From positions 1-42,288 of the forward strand of contig PUMJ01000061.1 in the NCBI GenBank assembly GCA_003551305.1: 42,288 nucleotides of DNA, in the 5' to 3' direction. The DNA comes from Candidatus Brocadiaceae bacterium. GTDB lineage: Bacteria; Planctomycetota; Brocadiia; SM23-32. Within the stretch, counting starts at the first letter, position 1, and each line of letters begins with the position of its first letter. Below, one piece after another: positions 23,732 to 31,532 of this stretch. Below the pieces are notes generated by a model. That model was not told where the DNA came from. It did no database searches and saw only the letters and a program-made list of their open reading frames with translations. The position numbers and the translations under genes were made by a program.

Positions 23732-25687
23732 TCAGATGGCGAAGACCTTGTTGCCCACGGACCCGGTCAGCAGGTCTATGATGGCCCAGGTGCCGCCGGC
23801 GGCAAACCCTCCGAGCACCGCTCCGATGAAAAGTTGCCGGGCCCTGCGGTAGGCGCGGTGGCCGCCCAGGCGCACGAGGGCCACCTTCAGCATCCAGGCG
23901 AAGAAGATGGACAGCCAGAAGTTGATGACCATGTGCGTGTTGGCTATCAGGAAAGCCACGGGGTGAAGGGGCCACCAGAAGAAGGCGCGCTGGGCCGCGA
24001 TGAGCCCGCCCATGGCCACGGCGCCGAAACCCGACCAGCCCAGCCCCACGAGGTTGATCCCCTGGTTGCGGGAGACCACGCTGGTCATCCACCACCAGGG
24101 GGCGCGGGTCGAGTTGAGGATGAACCAGGGGCTCAGGCTGCTGGCGCCCGTGCGGTAGCTGACCGAGACGACAGTCAGCGAGGCGGTCACGTAGGCGATC
24201 AGTATGCTCAGCAGCATGGCGGCGAACAAGCCGTAGCGGCGGTCAACCAGGCGCATGCCGTGGCTGGTGGAGACGGCGGGGGTGTTGCGCAGGTCTGCGT
24301 TCCAGAACTGGTGGGCCAGAGCGCCCACCTGCGGAGCGCCGAGGTTGGCCGCGCCGAAAAGGCTTCCCACGTAAGCGGCCGGCACAAGCGGGCCGCTGGC
24401 CGACGGCAGACCCACCTGGGCGATGATGCGGGCCATGGCGTAGTAGACGATGAGGAAGAAAAACAGGAAGGCGATCGCATACGGCAGCCGCAGGCCCGAG
24501 TGGCGCAGCCAGACCAGTATCACGCCCAGCGCCACAACCATGGTGATCAGCGCGACGCGGTAGGAGGTCGGCTCATTGCGGTCGTAGCCCTTATCGCCCA
24601 GGCCGAGCGCGCACTTGAAGGCCCGCCCCAGGTGGCGTCGCGCGTAAAACAGGCCGCTGAAGGTGAAGACCACCAGCGCGCCCATCACCATGTGCTGGGT
24701 GTCCGGCGGGCCCCCGAACGGCATGCTGTCCTGCATACCGAGCCCGCGCGCGGAGATGACACTGCGGGCGAGCCACGAGACCAGCGCCAGAGTCCAGACG
24801 CTCAAGGCGATGCGGTTCGGGATCATGAACACCAGCCCGATGACCACCAGGTCCAGCCGGAGGCGCAGGCTGAACCCGGGGGCCAGCGTCACGTCATGGG
24901 CGATGCGAAACTGGCCCTGGTGGCCGAAGGTGTAGTAGGCGATACCCCAGAGGCTGTAAAGGACGAAGCTGCCGCCCAGGCCGATCCAGAACATCTTGCT
25001 CCCGAAGATGGAAGGCCCGTTGCTCGGTCGGCCGGCCGCGTGGCAGAGTTCTTCCGGTATCTGCGCGATCGGGAAGCTGAGGTGTTCGTACTCGACCCAT
25101 TGTTTGCGTAAGAACGCCATGATGGCCGTCAGCAGCGACCAGATGGCCATCAGGTAAACGCCCCAGAGCACCAGCGGCCGAACCCACGGCCCCCAGGGTA
25201 TCGGCTCACCGGGCGCGATACCCTCCCAGAAGCTGGTAAGGGCTACCTGTTCCCCGGCCGGGTCCAGCGGAGCGAGCCAGGACTGCAGGTGCGGCACCAG
25301 TTCGGTATGCCACTGGTTGGCCGGGTTCGCATGGTAGTAGGCCGCCGAAATCAGGGGCATCAGGTGGGTCACGCCGCCCGATGTGACCACCGAGCCGCCC
25401 GCGAACATCATGGCCGCGATGAAGAGCAACTCGTGCTTGCTCAGCGCGAAACCCTTCCAGAGCGTCACCAGGGCGATGTTGAACAGCAGGAACAGCACCC
25501 CGATGAAGAACGCCGCGCCGCCCTGGTGGTAGTCGGTGAACAGGTACGAGGAGTTCAGGTATATCGTCAGGTAGGGCTCGGCCACGCCGATGATGACCAC
25601 CAGCAGACAGCCGATAACGAGCGCACGCAGGCTGAAGAACCGGCGGGGAGTCTGCTCTGTGGGAGGGTGCAGGCCGGCGGGGTTCAA
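23732..25687 (-). CDS. Large polytopic membrane protein, DUF6785-like (OPT-related carrier)
   Basis: 651 residues with at least 12 membrane segments. It begins RALVIGCLLVVIIGVAEPYL and has motifs such as MMFAGGSVVTSGGVTHLMPL, WVEYEHLSFPIAQIPEEL, FVLYSLWGIAYYT and GLPSASGPLVPAAYVGSLF. Proteins of this type, described as DUF6784/DUF6785 and distantly related to oligopeptide (OPT) carriers, are frequent beside sulfatases and hydrolases in Planctomycetota and related phyla. Here the sulfatase follows upstream on the same strand, so uptake of a breakdown product is likely; the cargo is unknown. The start is TTG 25687 with AAAGGA nine bases upstream and its own promoter, so it need not depend on the sulfatase transcript. 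Confidence 0.65.
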   Translation of the reverse strand: MNPAGLHPPTEQTPRRFFSLRALVIGCLLVVIIGVAEPYLTIYLNSSYLFTDYHQGGAAFFIGVLFLLFNIALVTLWKGFALSKHELLFIAAMMFAGGSVVTSGGVTHLMPLISAAYYHANPANQWHTELVPHLQSWLAPLDPAGEQVALTSFWEGIAPGEPIPWGPWVRPLVLWGVYLMAIWSLLTAIMAFLRKQWVEYEHLSFPIAQIPEELCHAAGRPSNGPSIFGSKMFWIGLGGSFVLYSLWGIAYYTFGHQGQFRIAHDVTLAPGFSLRLRLDLVVIGLVFMIPNRIALSVWTLALVSWLARSVISARGLGMQDSMPFGGPPDTQHMVMGALVVFTFSGLFYARRHLGRAFKCALGLGDKGYDRNEPTSYRVALITMVVALGVILVWLRHSGLRLPYAIAFLFFFLIVYYAMARIIAQVGLPSASGPLVPAAYVGSLFGAANLGAPQVGALAHQFWNADLRNTPAVSTSHGMRLVDRRYGLFAAMLLSILIAYVTASLTVVSVSYRTGASSLSPWFILNSTRAPWWWMTSVVSRNQGINLVGLGWSGFGAVAMGGLIAAQRAFFWWPLHPVAFLIANTHMVINFWLSIFFAWMLKVALVRLGGHRAYRRARQLFIGAVLGGFAAGGTWAIIDLLTGSVGNKVFAI

Positions 25688-25743
25688 ATCACTTGTCCTT
25701 TGGGGGCGGCTGACTGTCCGGCAGTGCTCAACTTTGAAACATC

Positions 25744-25772
25744 CTTATACACGCAAGGTCCGCCCCGTGCAA
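25744..25772 (-). promoter_or_regulatory. Candidate promoter for the OPT-like carrier
   Basis: On the minus strand, TTGCAC (25767-25772), a 17-base spacer and TATAAG (25744-25749). Transcription would start near 25737, giving a ~50-base leader before TTG 25687. Confidence 0.6.
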
Positions 25773-25828
25773 CGGTCCGGGCGGCCGGTGGCGCCGGTGC
25801 GCTTACTGCCCAACCTCGGGGGGCGTCT

Positions 25829-27316
25829 TCAGGCCGGTTCGTCGCCGGCGAGCCATGCCTCGATGCGGGCTTCGTCCTGGTCGGTCCAGGGGTCGGCGTC
25901 TTGGGGGTCCAGGCCGTCCCATCCGCTGAAGATGCGGGCCATGGTGCGCCGGTAGGTGCCGGCGTCGCGCTGGCCCTGGCGCCAGTGGCGGAAGCTCTGC
26001 CGGTCGTATTCTTTGACCCGCGCGTCCACCGCCTCGTAGTCCACGATGTCCCTCAGGGCCGCGTCCATGTTCGCGGTCACCGCCGGCCGCTTTTCGGCCA
26101 GGTTGCGCACCTCCCAGGGGTCCTCTTCCAGGTGGAAGAGCTGCGGCTTGAAGCCGGGGTAGGCCACGTACTTCCAGGGGCCCAGCCGCAGCATGAAGGC
26201 GCCGGTGCGGCTGGTGCAGCCGTGGAACTCCGCGAAGGCGCGGTCCGGTCGGGCCGGCGCCTCGCCCCGCAGTTCGGGCAGCAGCGAGTGGCCGTCCAGG
26301 CTTTCATCGCGTTCCAGGCCCGCCGCGTCGGTCAGCGTCGGGTGGACGTGCACCAGCGAGGTGAGGGTGTCCACGGCCCGTCCGCCCTCGACGCCCGGAC
26401 CGGCTATGATGAGCGGCACGCGCGCCGACGGCTCGTAGTGGCACATCTTGTAGTACTGGTCGTGCTCCATGTTCATCTCGCCGTGGTCGCTGGTGAACAC
26501 GACGTAGCTGCTCTCGCCCAGGCCGGCTTGCCGGACCTCCCCGAGCACCGCACCCAGCATGGCGTCCACCTCCGCGATCATCGCGTAGTAGATGCGGCGC
26601 ACCCGGTGGACGGTCTCCTCGTCAAGCCCGTGGTTCCAGTTTTTCTTCACGCGCATCAGGTCTATCACTGGGTGCGCGGACTCATCGGGCGGGGGCAGCT
26701 GGACGGCGGCCGGGTCTATGCGGTCCAGGTAGCGGCGGGATGTGCTGAAGCGGGGGTGCGGCTGGTTCAGCCCCAGGTAGAGCAGGAAGGGCGCCTCGTC
26801 GCCGGAGCGCTGCCCGAGCCACTCGACGGCGCGGTCCACGTTCGCCCAGTCGCGCTCATGGACGCGCTCCCGGTCGTCCTCGAAGACCTGCGGGCTCGGG
26901 AAGAGGTATTCCGGCCGTGCGAGGCCGGCGGCGCGTGTCCACGGGGTCACGCGGGCGCGCACACTGTGGTGCCCGGAGACGTAATCGGTCTTTCCGAAGG
27001 TCCGCACCCGGTATCCGGCGCCCTCCAGCCGGCTCAGGAAGGTGGAGTCGCCCGGCTCCAGGCCCTTGTAGTTGTTCCAGCCCTCGCAGTGGTGTGAGTA
27101 GCGGCCGCTGAACATGCTGGCGCGCGAGGGGCAGCAGACGGGGTTGTTGCTGTAAGTGTTGCGGAACAGCACCCCCTGCTCGGCCAGCGCGTCCATCTGC
27201 GGCGTCACGCCCGCCATGGCGGTATGGCCCATGCAGCCCATCGGGCGTCCGTCCTGGCTGTCGGTCTGCACGAGGATGATGTTCGGCCTGCGGTCGGTCA
27301 ATGTCGTCTCCCGCAT
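25829..27316 (-). CDS. Sulfatase (arylsulfatase A/heparan-type, formylglycine-dependent)
   Basis: 495 residues. Hydrolyses a sulfate ester. The N-terminus RRPNIILVQTDSQDGRPMGC gives the metal-binding start, the Cys61-Cys-Pro-Ser-Arg sequence (CCPSRASMFSGRYSH) is the CxPxR motif in which Cys61 becomes formylglycine, and VVFTSDHGEMNMEHDQYYK holds the Asp-His metal ligands. FHLEEDPWEVRNLAEK is a usual C-terminal subdomain motif. No formylglycine-generating enzyme is in the window. No signal peptide is seen from ATG 27316, so it may be cytoplasmic; ORF extension upstream to 27568 is low-complexity and has no clear ribosome site. Lies upstream of the carrier gene (141-base gap) and downstream of the secreted hydrolase. 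Confidence 0.88.
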   Translation of the reverse strand: MRETTLTDRRPNIILVQTDSQDGRPMGCMGHTAMAGVTPQMDALAEQGVLFRNTYSNNPVCCPSRASMFSGRYSHHCEGWNNYKGLEPGDSTFLSRLEGAGYRVRTFGKTDYVSGHHSVRARVTPWTRAAGLARPEYLFPSPQVFEDDRERVHERDWANVDRAVEWLGQRSGDEAPFLLYLGLNQPHPRFSTSRRYLDRIDPAAVQLPPPDESAHPVIDLMRVKKNWNHGLDEETVHRVRRIYYAMIAEVDAMLGAVLGEVRQAGLGESSYVVFTSDHGEMNMEHDQYYKMCHYEPSARVPLIIAGPGVEGGRAVDTLTSLVHVHPTLTDAAGLERDESLDGHSLLPELRGEAPARPDRAFAEFHGCTSRTGAFMLRLGPWKYVAYPGFKPQLFHLEEDPWEVRNLAEKRPAVTANMDAALRDIVDYEAVDARVKEYDRQSFRHWRQGQRDAGTYRRTMARIFSGWDGLDPQDADPWTDQDEARIEAWLAGDEPA

Positions 27317-27405
27317 TGAGCGGTTGCGGTTGCGCCCCGCAGCGCCGGGGGTGTCACCCTCCAGCCCCGGGACCCTTGCGCGGCCTTCCGTGCGCATGAG
27401 CCGCT

Positions 27406-27464
27406 TGCGATTCAGTCTGCGAGCATGGGCCCCATGCGATTCAGTCTGCGAGCATGGGCCCCAT
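27406..27464. repeat. 29-base tandem duplication over the end of the hydrolase gene
   Basis: A 30-base string (ending GCGAGCATGGGCCCCAT) occurs at 27406-27435 and again at 27435-27464, a period of 29. It includes the last seven codons and the stop of the hydrolase gene on the minus strand, so the gene ends in the first copy read and a second, out-of-use end follows. Confidence 0.8.
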
Positions 27465-29639
27465 AAGCAGGTTGCCCCAGGGGCTGGGTTCGGGGCCGCG
27501 GCGGCCGGCCTGCCACCAGGGGTCCAGCCGGTTGTTCCATCGCAGCCGCGCAAACTCGCCCTCCCCATGCAGTTCGGGGTCGTGGTCGTTGTAGCCGAGT
27601 GAGAGGCCCAGGCGGCGGCCGGTGGGGGGCTCCTCCATCGGCCCGCCGGTGCCGACCCAGCGCCAGGGTATGAACAGTTCGGCCGCGCGCCGCCGGGGGG
27701 CCTGCTCGACCACGCGGGCCACGATGCCGTATGTCTCCGGGGCTTCCCGGGGGCTCATCTCGCGGCGGGTGACGTCCCAGGGGTCCGGCCAGTTGCGGCA
27801 CAGCAGCCGCTCGCCGTCACCCATGTGAAGCTGATACTGGCAGGCGGACAGGACGAACGCCCATGACTCCGGCTTGACGAAAACCTCGGCCGGGTCGGCC
27901 GCCCAGATATCCTCGGCGGAGTGCCGCGCCAGGTGGAAGTCCAGCGTGTCGAGCAGGTCGTCCGCCGGCGCCCATTGCTCGTCCTCGACTTCGAACAGCA
28001 GGTAGAGGCCGGCCCGGCTGCGCGCGGCGCGCACCCGCAGGCGGGTGGTCTCCGAGGCCTGGACCTCCCCGCGGTCGGCCAGGTGCTCTTCGACGGTCAA
28101 CTCGGCCACGTCGTGCTGGTCGGTAAAGTCGGCCCAGAAGGGGCTCAGGCGGTCACCCGCGCCGAACTGCCGTTCCTGCTCGGGGCTGAGGCCGTAGGCC
28201 GTAAGCATCCGGAACTCGCTCTCCCGCGCGGCGGGGTCCGGTTCCTGCTCGTCGGCCGCTGAGCCGTAGGGCGGCCGCGGCCCGGGCGGGCTCACGCGCG
28301 TGTGCTCGGCGTGGCGGCGCTCGATGGCGGCGCTCAACTCCGGGTCGCGCACGATGAAGTAAGCGGGTTTCGAGGCGCGCACCCTCCCGTCCTCGTCGTA
28401 GCCCAGCGCCGTGAGCGAGCAGACCACCTGCTCCGGCCTGACCAGGAACTCGATCACGGGCTCCTCGCCCCGCCGCACGGTGCCCAGGAGCCTGGCGCCG
28501 TCGTAGAACTCGATGCGCTGCCAGTCGGGGAAGGCGGAGGCATCGCACTCGACGACGACCCGGCTGCCGGGCTCCAGCACGCGCCCACCGACCGAGCGCA
28601 GCATGACGCCGCTCTCGTGGGGGTTCTCGATGGGCCCCATGTCGCGGATGCTCAGGGCGAGGGGGGTCTCGTAGGTGGCCAGCGAACGGTAGAGGTAGGC
28701 GGTGTCGGCGTCGGGCAGCCAGACGGCGGCGGCCCTGTCCCCCTCGTATTCGTCCCACGGGGCGATATGGGTCAGGCCGGAGTCCCAGGATGTCGGGTCG
28801 GCCAGCCAGCCGTCCTCCTCGGGTATGGTCCTGAGGGTGACGGGGCCTTCGGCGGCGTCGGCTCCCGCGGGCAGACGCATTCTGATGGCGCTCTCGTAGT
28901 ACTTCATGTCCACCGGGTCGATGTGGCCTATCTCATGGCCCTTGTCCTTCTCGGCATCCCACGCCCAGCGGGCGCCCTCCGGGCGGACGGCGGCAAACAA
29001 CTCCCTGGTCTGCTCGACGCCGTCGGGGAAGAACCGGTCGGTGGGGCCGATGTGCATCAGCGCCGGCACAAGCAGCGCCTCCTCCGGTGGACGGCCGGGG
29101 TTGTAGCGGGGGCCGACGTTGGGGGTGAAGCAGATCATCCGCTCCGGCACGTAGCAGGCCAGGCTGTAGGCGGTGATGCCGGCGTTCGAACTGCCGCGGG
29201 CGATGAAGGGCAGGTGCGCGATCTCCGGGTGGTGGCCCAGCGCGGCCCAGTCCTCCATGGCCCTGACGATGACCCCGGCCAGTCGGGGATAGACCTGGCC
29301 ACCGGGGAAGCTGGTGACGCCGATGATGGCGAAGTTGTGCCGCACGGCGTAGTCCTGCAGGCGCCTGTCGCGGGGGATGTCGCGCGTGTCGCCGTAGCCG
29401 CCGGGGTTGCCGTGGAAGAGGACGCCCCGGAGGGTCTCATCCGTGGGCGGCACCCACATCTTGATCTGCTGGATGCCGTTGGCGGCACGGAAGTCGTAGA
29501 AGGTGCCGTCATAGCGCACCTCGCCCCCGTCGTGGGCCTCGGCCCGTACATCCAGCCGCCCCGCCGCCGCGGGAGCGAGGGCGAAGACCAGTCCGGCGAC
29601 AGCAGCCAGCACGACGAACCGCAGAATGTACGGGTCCAT
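27441..29639 (-). CDS. Secreted alpha/beta hydrolase with C-terminal binding domain
   Basis: 732 residues from ATG 29639, which has AAGGAGG. Signal peptide DPYILRFVVLAAVAGLVFAL. The N-terminal ~270 residues form an alpha/beta hydrolase: GVLFHGNPGGYG (oxyanion part), nucleophile in RGSSNAG, acid in HIGPTDRF and His in KGHEIGHID. A middle Ig-like part (about 330-440) precedes a C-terminal ~220-residue segment that looks like a CBM9/DOMON-type beta domain (VRAARSRAGLYLLFEVEDEQ, AAELFIPWRW). It probably cleaves an ester in a plant or algal glycan outside the cell; the substrate is not known. It is upstream of the sulfatase and the carrier on the same strand, so the three may be one degradation unit. 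Confidence 0.65.
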   Translation of the reverse strand: MDPYILRFVVLAAVAGLVFALAPAAAGRLDVRAEAHDGGEVRYDGTFYDFRAANGIQQIKMWVPPTDETLRGVLFHGNPGGYGDTRDIPRDRRLQDYAVRHNFAIIGVTSFPGGQVYPRLAGVIVRAMEDWAALGHHPEIAHLPFIARGSSNAGITAYSLACYVPERMICFTPNVGPRYNPGRPPEEALLVPALMHIGPTDRFFPDGVEQTRELFAAVRPEGARWAWDAEKDKGHEIGHIDPVDMKYYESAIRMRLPAGADAAEGPVTLRTIPEEDGWLADPTSWDSGLTHIAPWDEYEGDRAAAVWLPDADTAYLYRSLATYETPLALSIRDMGPIENPHESGVMLRSVGGRVLEPGSRVVVECDASAFPDWQRIEFYDGARLLGTVRRGEEPVIEFLVRPEQVVCSLTALGYDEDGRVRASKPAYFIVRDPELSAAIERRHAEHTRVSPPGPRPPYGSAADEQEPDPAARESEFRMLTAYGLSPEQERQFGAGDRLSPFWADFTDQHDVAELTVEEHLADRGEVQASETTRLRVRAARSRAGLYLLFEVEDEQWAPADDLLDTLDFHLARHSAEDIWAADPAEVFVKPESWAFVLSACQYQLHMGDGERLLCRNWPDPWDVTRREMSPREAPETYGIVARVVEQAPRRRAAELFIPWRWVGTGGPMEEPPTGRRLGLSLGYNDHDPELHGEGEFARLRWNNRLDPWWQAGRRGPEPSPWGNLLMGPMLAD

Positions 29640-29817
29640 GTTTGCCTCCTTGTCTCTGAGTTCGGGGTCGCAGCGAAGGGGCATTTTACCGGGTTTGCCC
29701 GGAAGAGTCAGGGTCACAACAGGCCGGAGCCACCTCGGGATGCCGTTGGAACGAGCGATGCAAATGGCCGAGCAAGGCGCCCCGCCCGCTTCTGACCGGA
29801 TGCCGGGATGCCGTCGG

Positions 29818-30876
29818 TCATGGCGCCGGCGGAGGTGTGTCTTCCCCGCGGCGCTGTTCGAGCCGTTTGATGCGTTTTTCCAGTTTGCGCAGTTTATCGA
29901 AAAGCCGCGGCAGCCGGCCCGTCAGGGCGTAAATGCGCCGCTGCTCGCCGATGGGGCGGGCGGGCCGGCCCAGCAGCACCGCCCCTGCCTCGACGTCGCT
30001 ATGCACGCCGGTGCCCGCGCCCAGCACGGCGCCGTCCCCGACGGTCACGTGGTCGCTGATGCCGACGTCCACCGCCACGATGACGCCCCGGCCCAGGCGG
30101 ACGCTGCCGGCCAGCTTCGAGCCGCCCGCCATGATGCAGTCCGGACCCACGTGGCAGTTGTGCGCGATGTGGCAGTGGTTGTCGATCTTCGTGCCGCTCT
30201 CCACGACCGTGTCCTCGACGGTCCCGCGGTCTATCGTGCTGAGGGCGCCCAGTTCGACGCCGTCCCCGAGGCGGACGCTCCCCACCTGGGGCACCTTCAC
30301 GTTGGCGCCATCCCGCTGCAAGAAGCCGAACCCCTCCGCGCCCACCACGGCGTTGTAGTGGATGATGCAGTCGGCGCCGATGGTGACGCCGTCGTGGATG
30401 GAGGCGTTGGCGCAGACGACCGTGCGGGGGCCGATGCGGCAGCGGCGCCCCACGCAGGCGCCGGGGTGGATGACGACGCCGTCTTCCAGCACGGCGCCCT
30501 CCCCGACGAAGGCGCCCGGACCGACGGCAACGGTCCCGGCGAGTTCCGCGTCCGGGCTGACGGCGGCCCGGGGGCTGACGCCTGTGGGCGGGGGGAACCG
30601 TGCCGCGGCGAACTCCTCCAGCACGCGCGCGGCGGCTGATTCCGGGTCCTCACAGAGGAGCACCGCGCCCTGGAACCCCTCCGGTTCGGCCGGGGCCAGC
30701 AGGATGCCTGCGCGGCAGCCGGCGGCCGTTTCGAGATGCTCCCTATCGCGGACGAAAGCCAGGTCCCGCGGGCCCGCCTGTCTCGGCTCGCGCACGTCCG
30801 TGATGACCACGTCAGGGGGCCCCACCAGGCGCGCCCCCACCAGCTCGGCCAGTTCTTTCGCGGTGAACTCGGGCAT
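29818..30876 (-). CDS. lpxD: UDP-3-O-acylglucosamine N-acyltransferase
   Basis: 352 residues. Third step of lipid A synthesis: adds the N-linked acyl chain from acyl-ACP. The N-terminal uridine-binding part (FTAKELAELVGARLVGPPDV) precedes a left-handed beta helix of hexapeptide repeats (VIHPGACVGRRCRIGPRTVV) with the catalytic His in GTKIDNHCHIAHNCHVG and the family segment NAVVGAEGFGFLQRDGA. The C-terminal helix (RLFDKLRKLEKRIKRLEQR) is a coiled coil that helps trimerisation. ATG 30876 has GAGG upstream. It shows the cell has an outer membrane with lipid A. The other lpx genes are not in the window. Confidence 0.94.
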   Translation of the reverse strand: MPEFTAKELAELVGARLVGPPDVVITDVREPRQAGPRDLAFVRDREHLETAAGCRAGILLAPAEPEGFQGAVLLCEDPESAAARVLEEFAAARFPPPTGVSPRAAVSPDAELAGTVAVGPGAFVGEGAVLEDGVVIHPGACVGRRCRIGPRTVVCANASIHDGVTIGADCIIHYNAVVGAEGFGFLQRDGANVKVPQVGSVRLGDGVELGALSTIDRGTVEDTVVESGTKIDNHCHIAHNCHVGPDCIMAGGSKLAGSVRLGRGVIVAVDVGISDHVTVGDGAVLGAGTGVHSDVEAGAVLLGRPARPIGEQRRIYALTGRLPRLFDKLRKLEKRIKRLEQRRGEDTPPPAP

Positions 30877-30918
30877 TCGGTGCCTCGTTTGGGTGTTCAG
30901 TTTCAGCCGCCCGCGCCT

Positions 30919-30947
30919 TTGCACGGACATGGTACAGATGGCACAAT
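30919..30947 (+). promoter_or_regulatory. Candidate promoter for tadA
   Basis: TTGCAC (30919-30924), a 17-base spacer and CACAAT (30942-30947). It lies between the divergent lpxD and tadA genes and would start transcription near 30954, a ~63-base leader before ATG 31017. Confidence 0.5.
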
Positions 30948-31016
30948 GCCGGGGCAAGAGTGTGCCGCGGTTTTTTCTGCCGGGGATCCTGCCCGACTGA
31001 GCATGAGGAACCGACC

Positions 31017-31478
31017 ATGCCGGAAGCCGACGATGAGCGATACATGCGGATGGCCCTCCTGGAGGCCGAGGCCGCTTTCCCGCAGGGGGAGGTGCCCGTC
31101 GGGTGCGTGGTGGTGCGGGATGGGCAGGTGCTGGCTCGCGCCCACAACCTGCGGGAAACCCTGAAGGACCCCACGGCGCACGCGGAGATACTGGCCCTGC
31201 GGCAGGCCGCCGAACGCTACGGCGCCTGGCACCTGGACGGCACCACCGTATACGTGACCGTCGAGCCGTGTTGCATGTGCGCCGGGTCGCTGGTGAACGC
31301 CCGCGTCGAGCGGCTGGTTTACGGCGTGGCGGACCCGAAAAGCGGCGCGTGCGAGTCGCTGTTCGCCATCCCCGAGGACGAACGCCTGAACCACCGCCTG
31401 GGGGTGCGCGGCGGCGTGCTGGCCCCGGAGGCCCTGGCGCTGCTGAGGCGCTTCTTCCGGGAGCGACGCGGCCGCTGA
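31017..31478 (+). CDS. tadA: tRNA-specific adenosine deaminase
   Basis: 153 residues, a normal TadA length. Deaminates A34 to inosine in tRNA-Arg(ACG). The start EADDERYMRMALLEAEAAF, the zinc/catalytic HAEILALRQAAERYGAWHL and VEPCCMCAGSLVNARVERL with the two zinc cysteines are typical. The GVADPKSGACESLF loop matches TadA and not the cytidine or guanine deaminases. ATG 31017 with GAGGAA upstream. It is followed by comEC 55 bases on. Confidence 0.95.
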   Translation: MPEADDERYMRMALLEAEAAFPQGEVPVGCVVVRDGQVLARAHNLRETLKDPTAHAEILALRQAAERYGAWHLDGTTVYVTVEPCCMCAGSLVNARVERLVYGVADPKSGACESLFAIPEDERLNHRLGVRGGVLAPEALALLRRFFRERRGR

Positions 31479-31532
31479 CGGCGCCGGCCCTGCCGCGCCG
31501 CCGGCCGGAACCTCATAGCAGGGACAAGGCCC

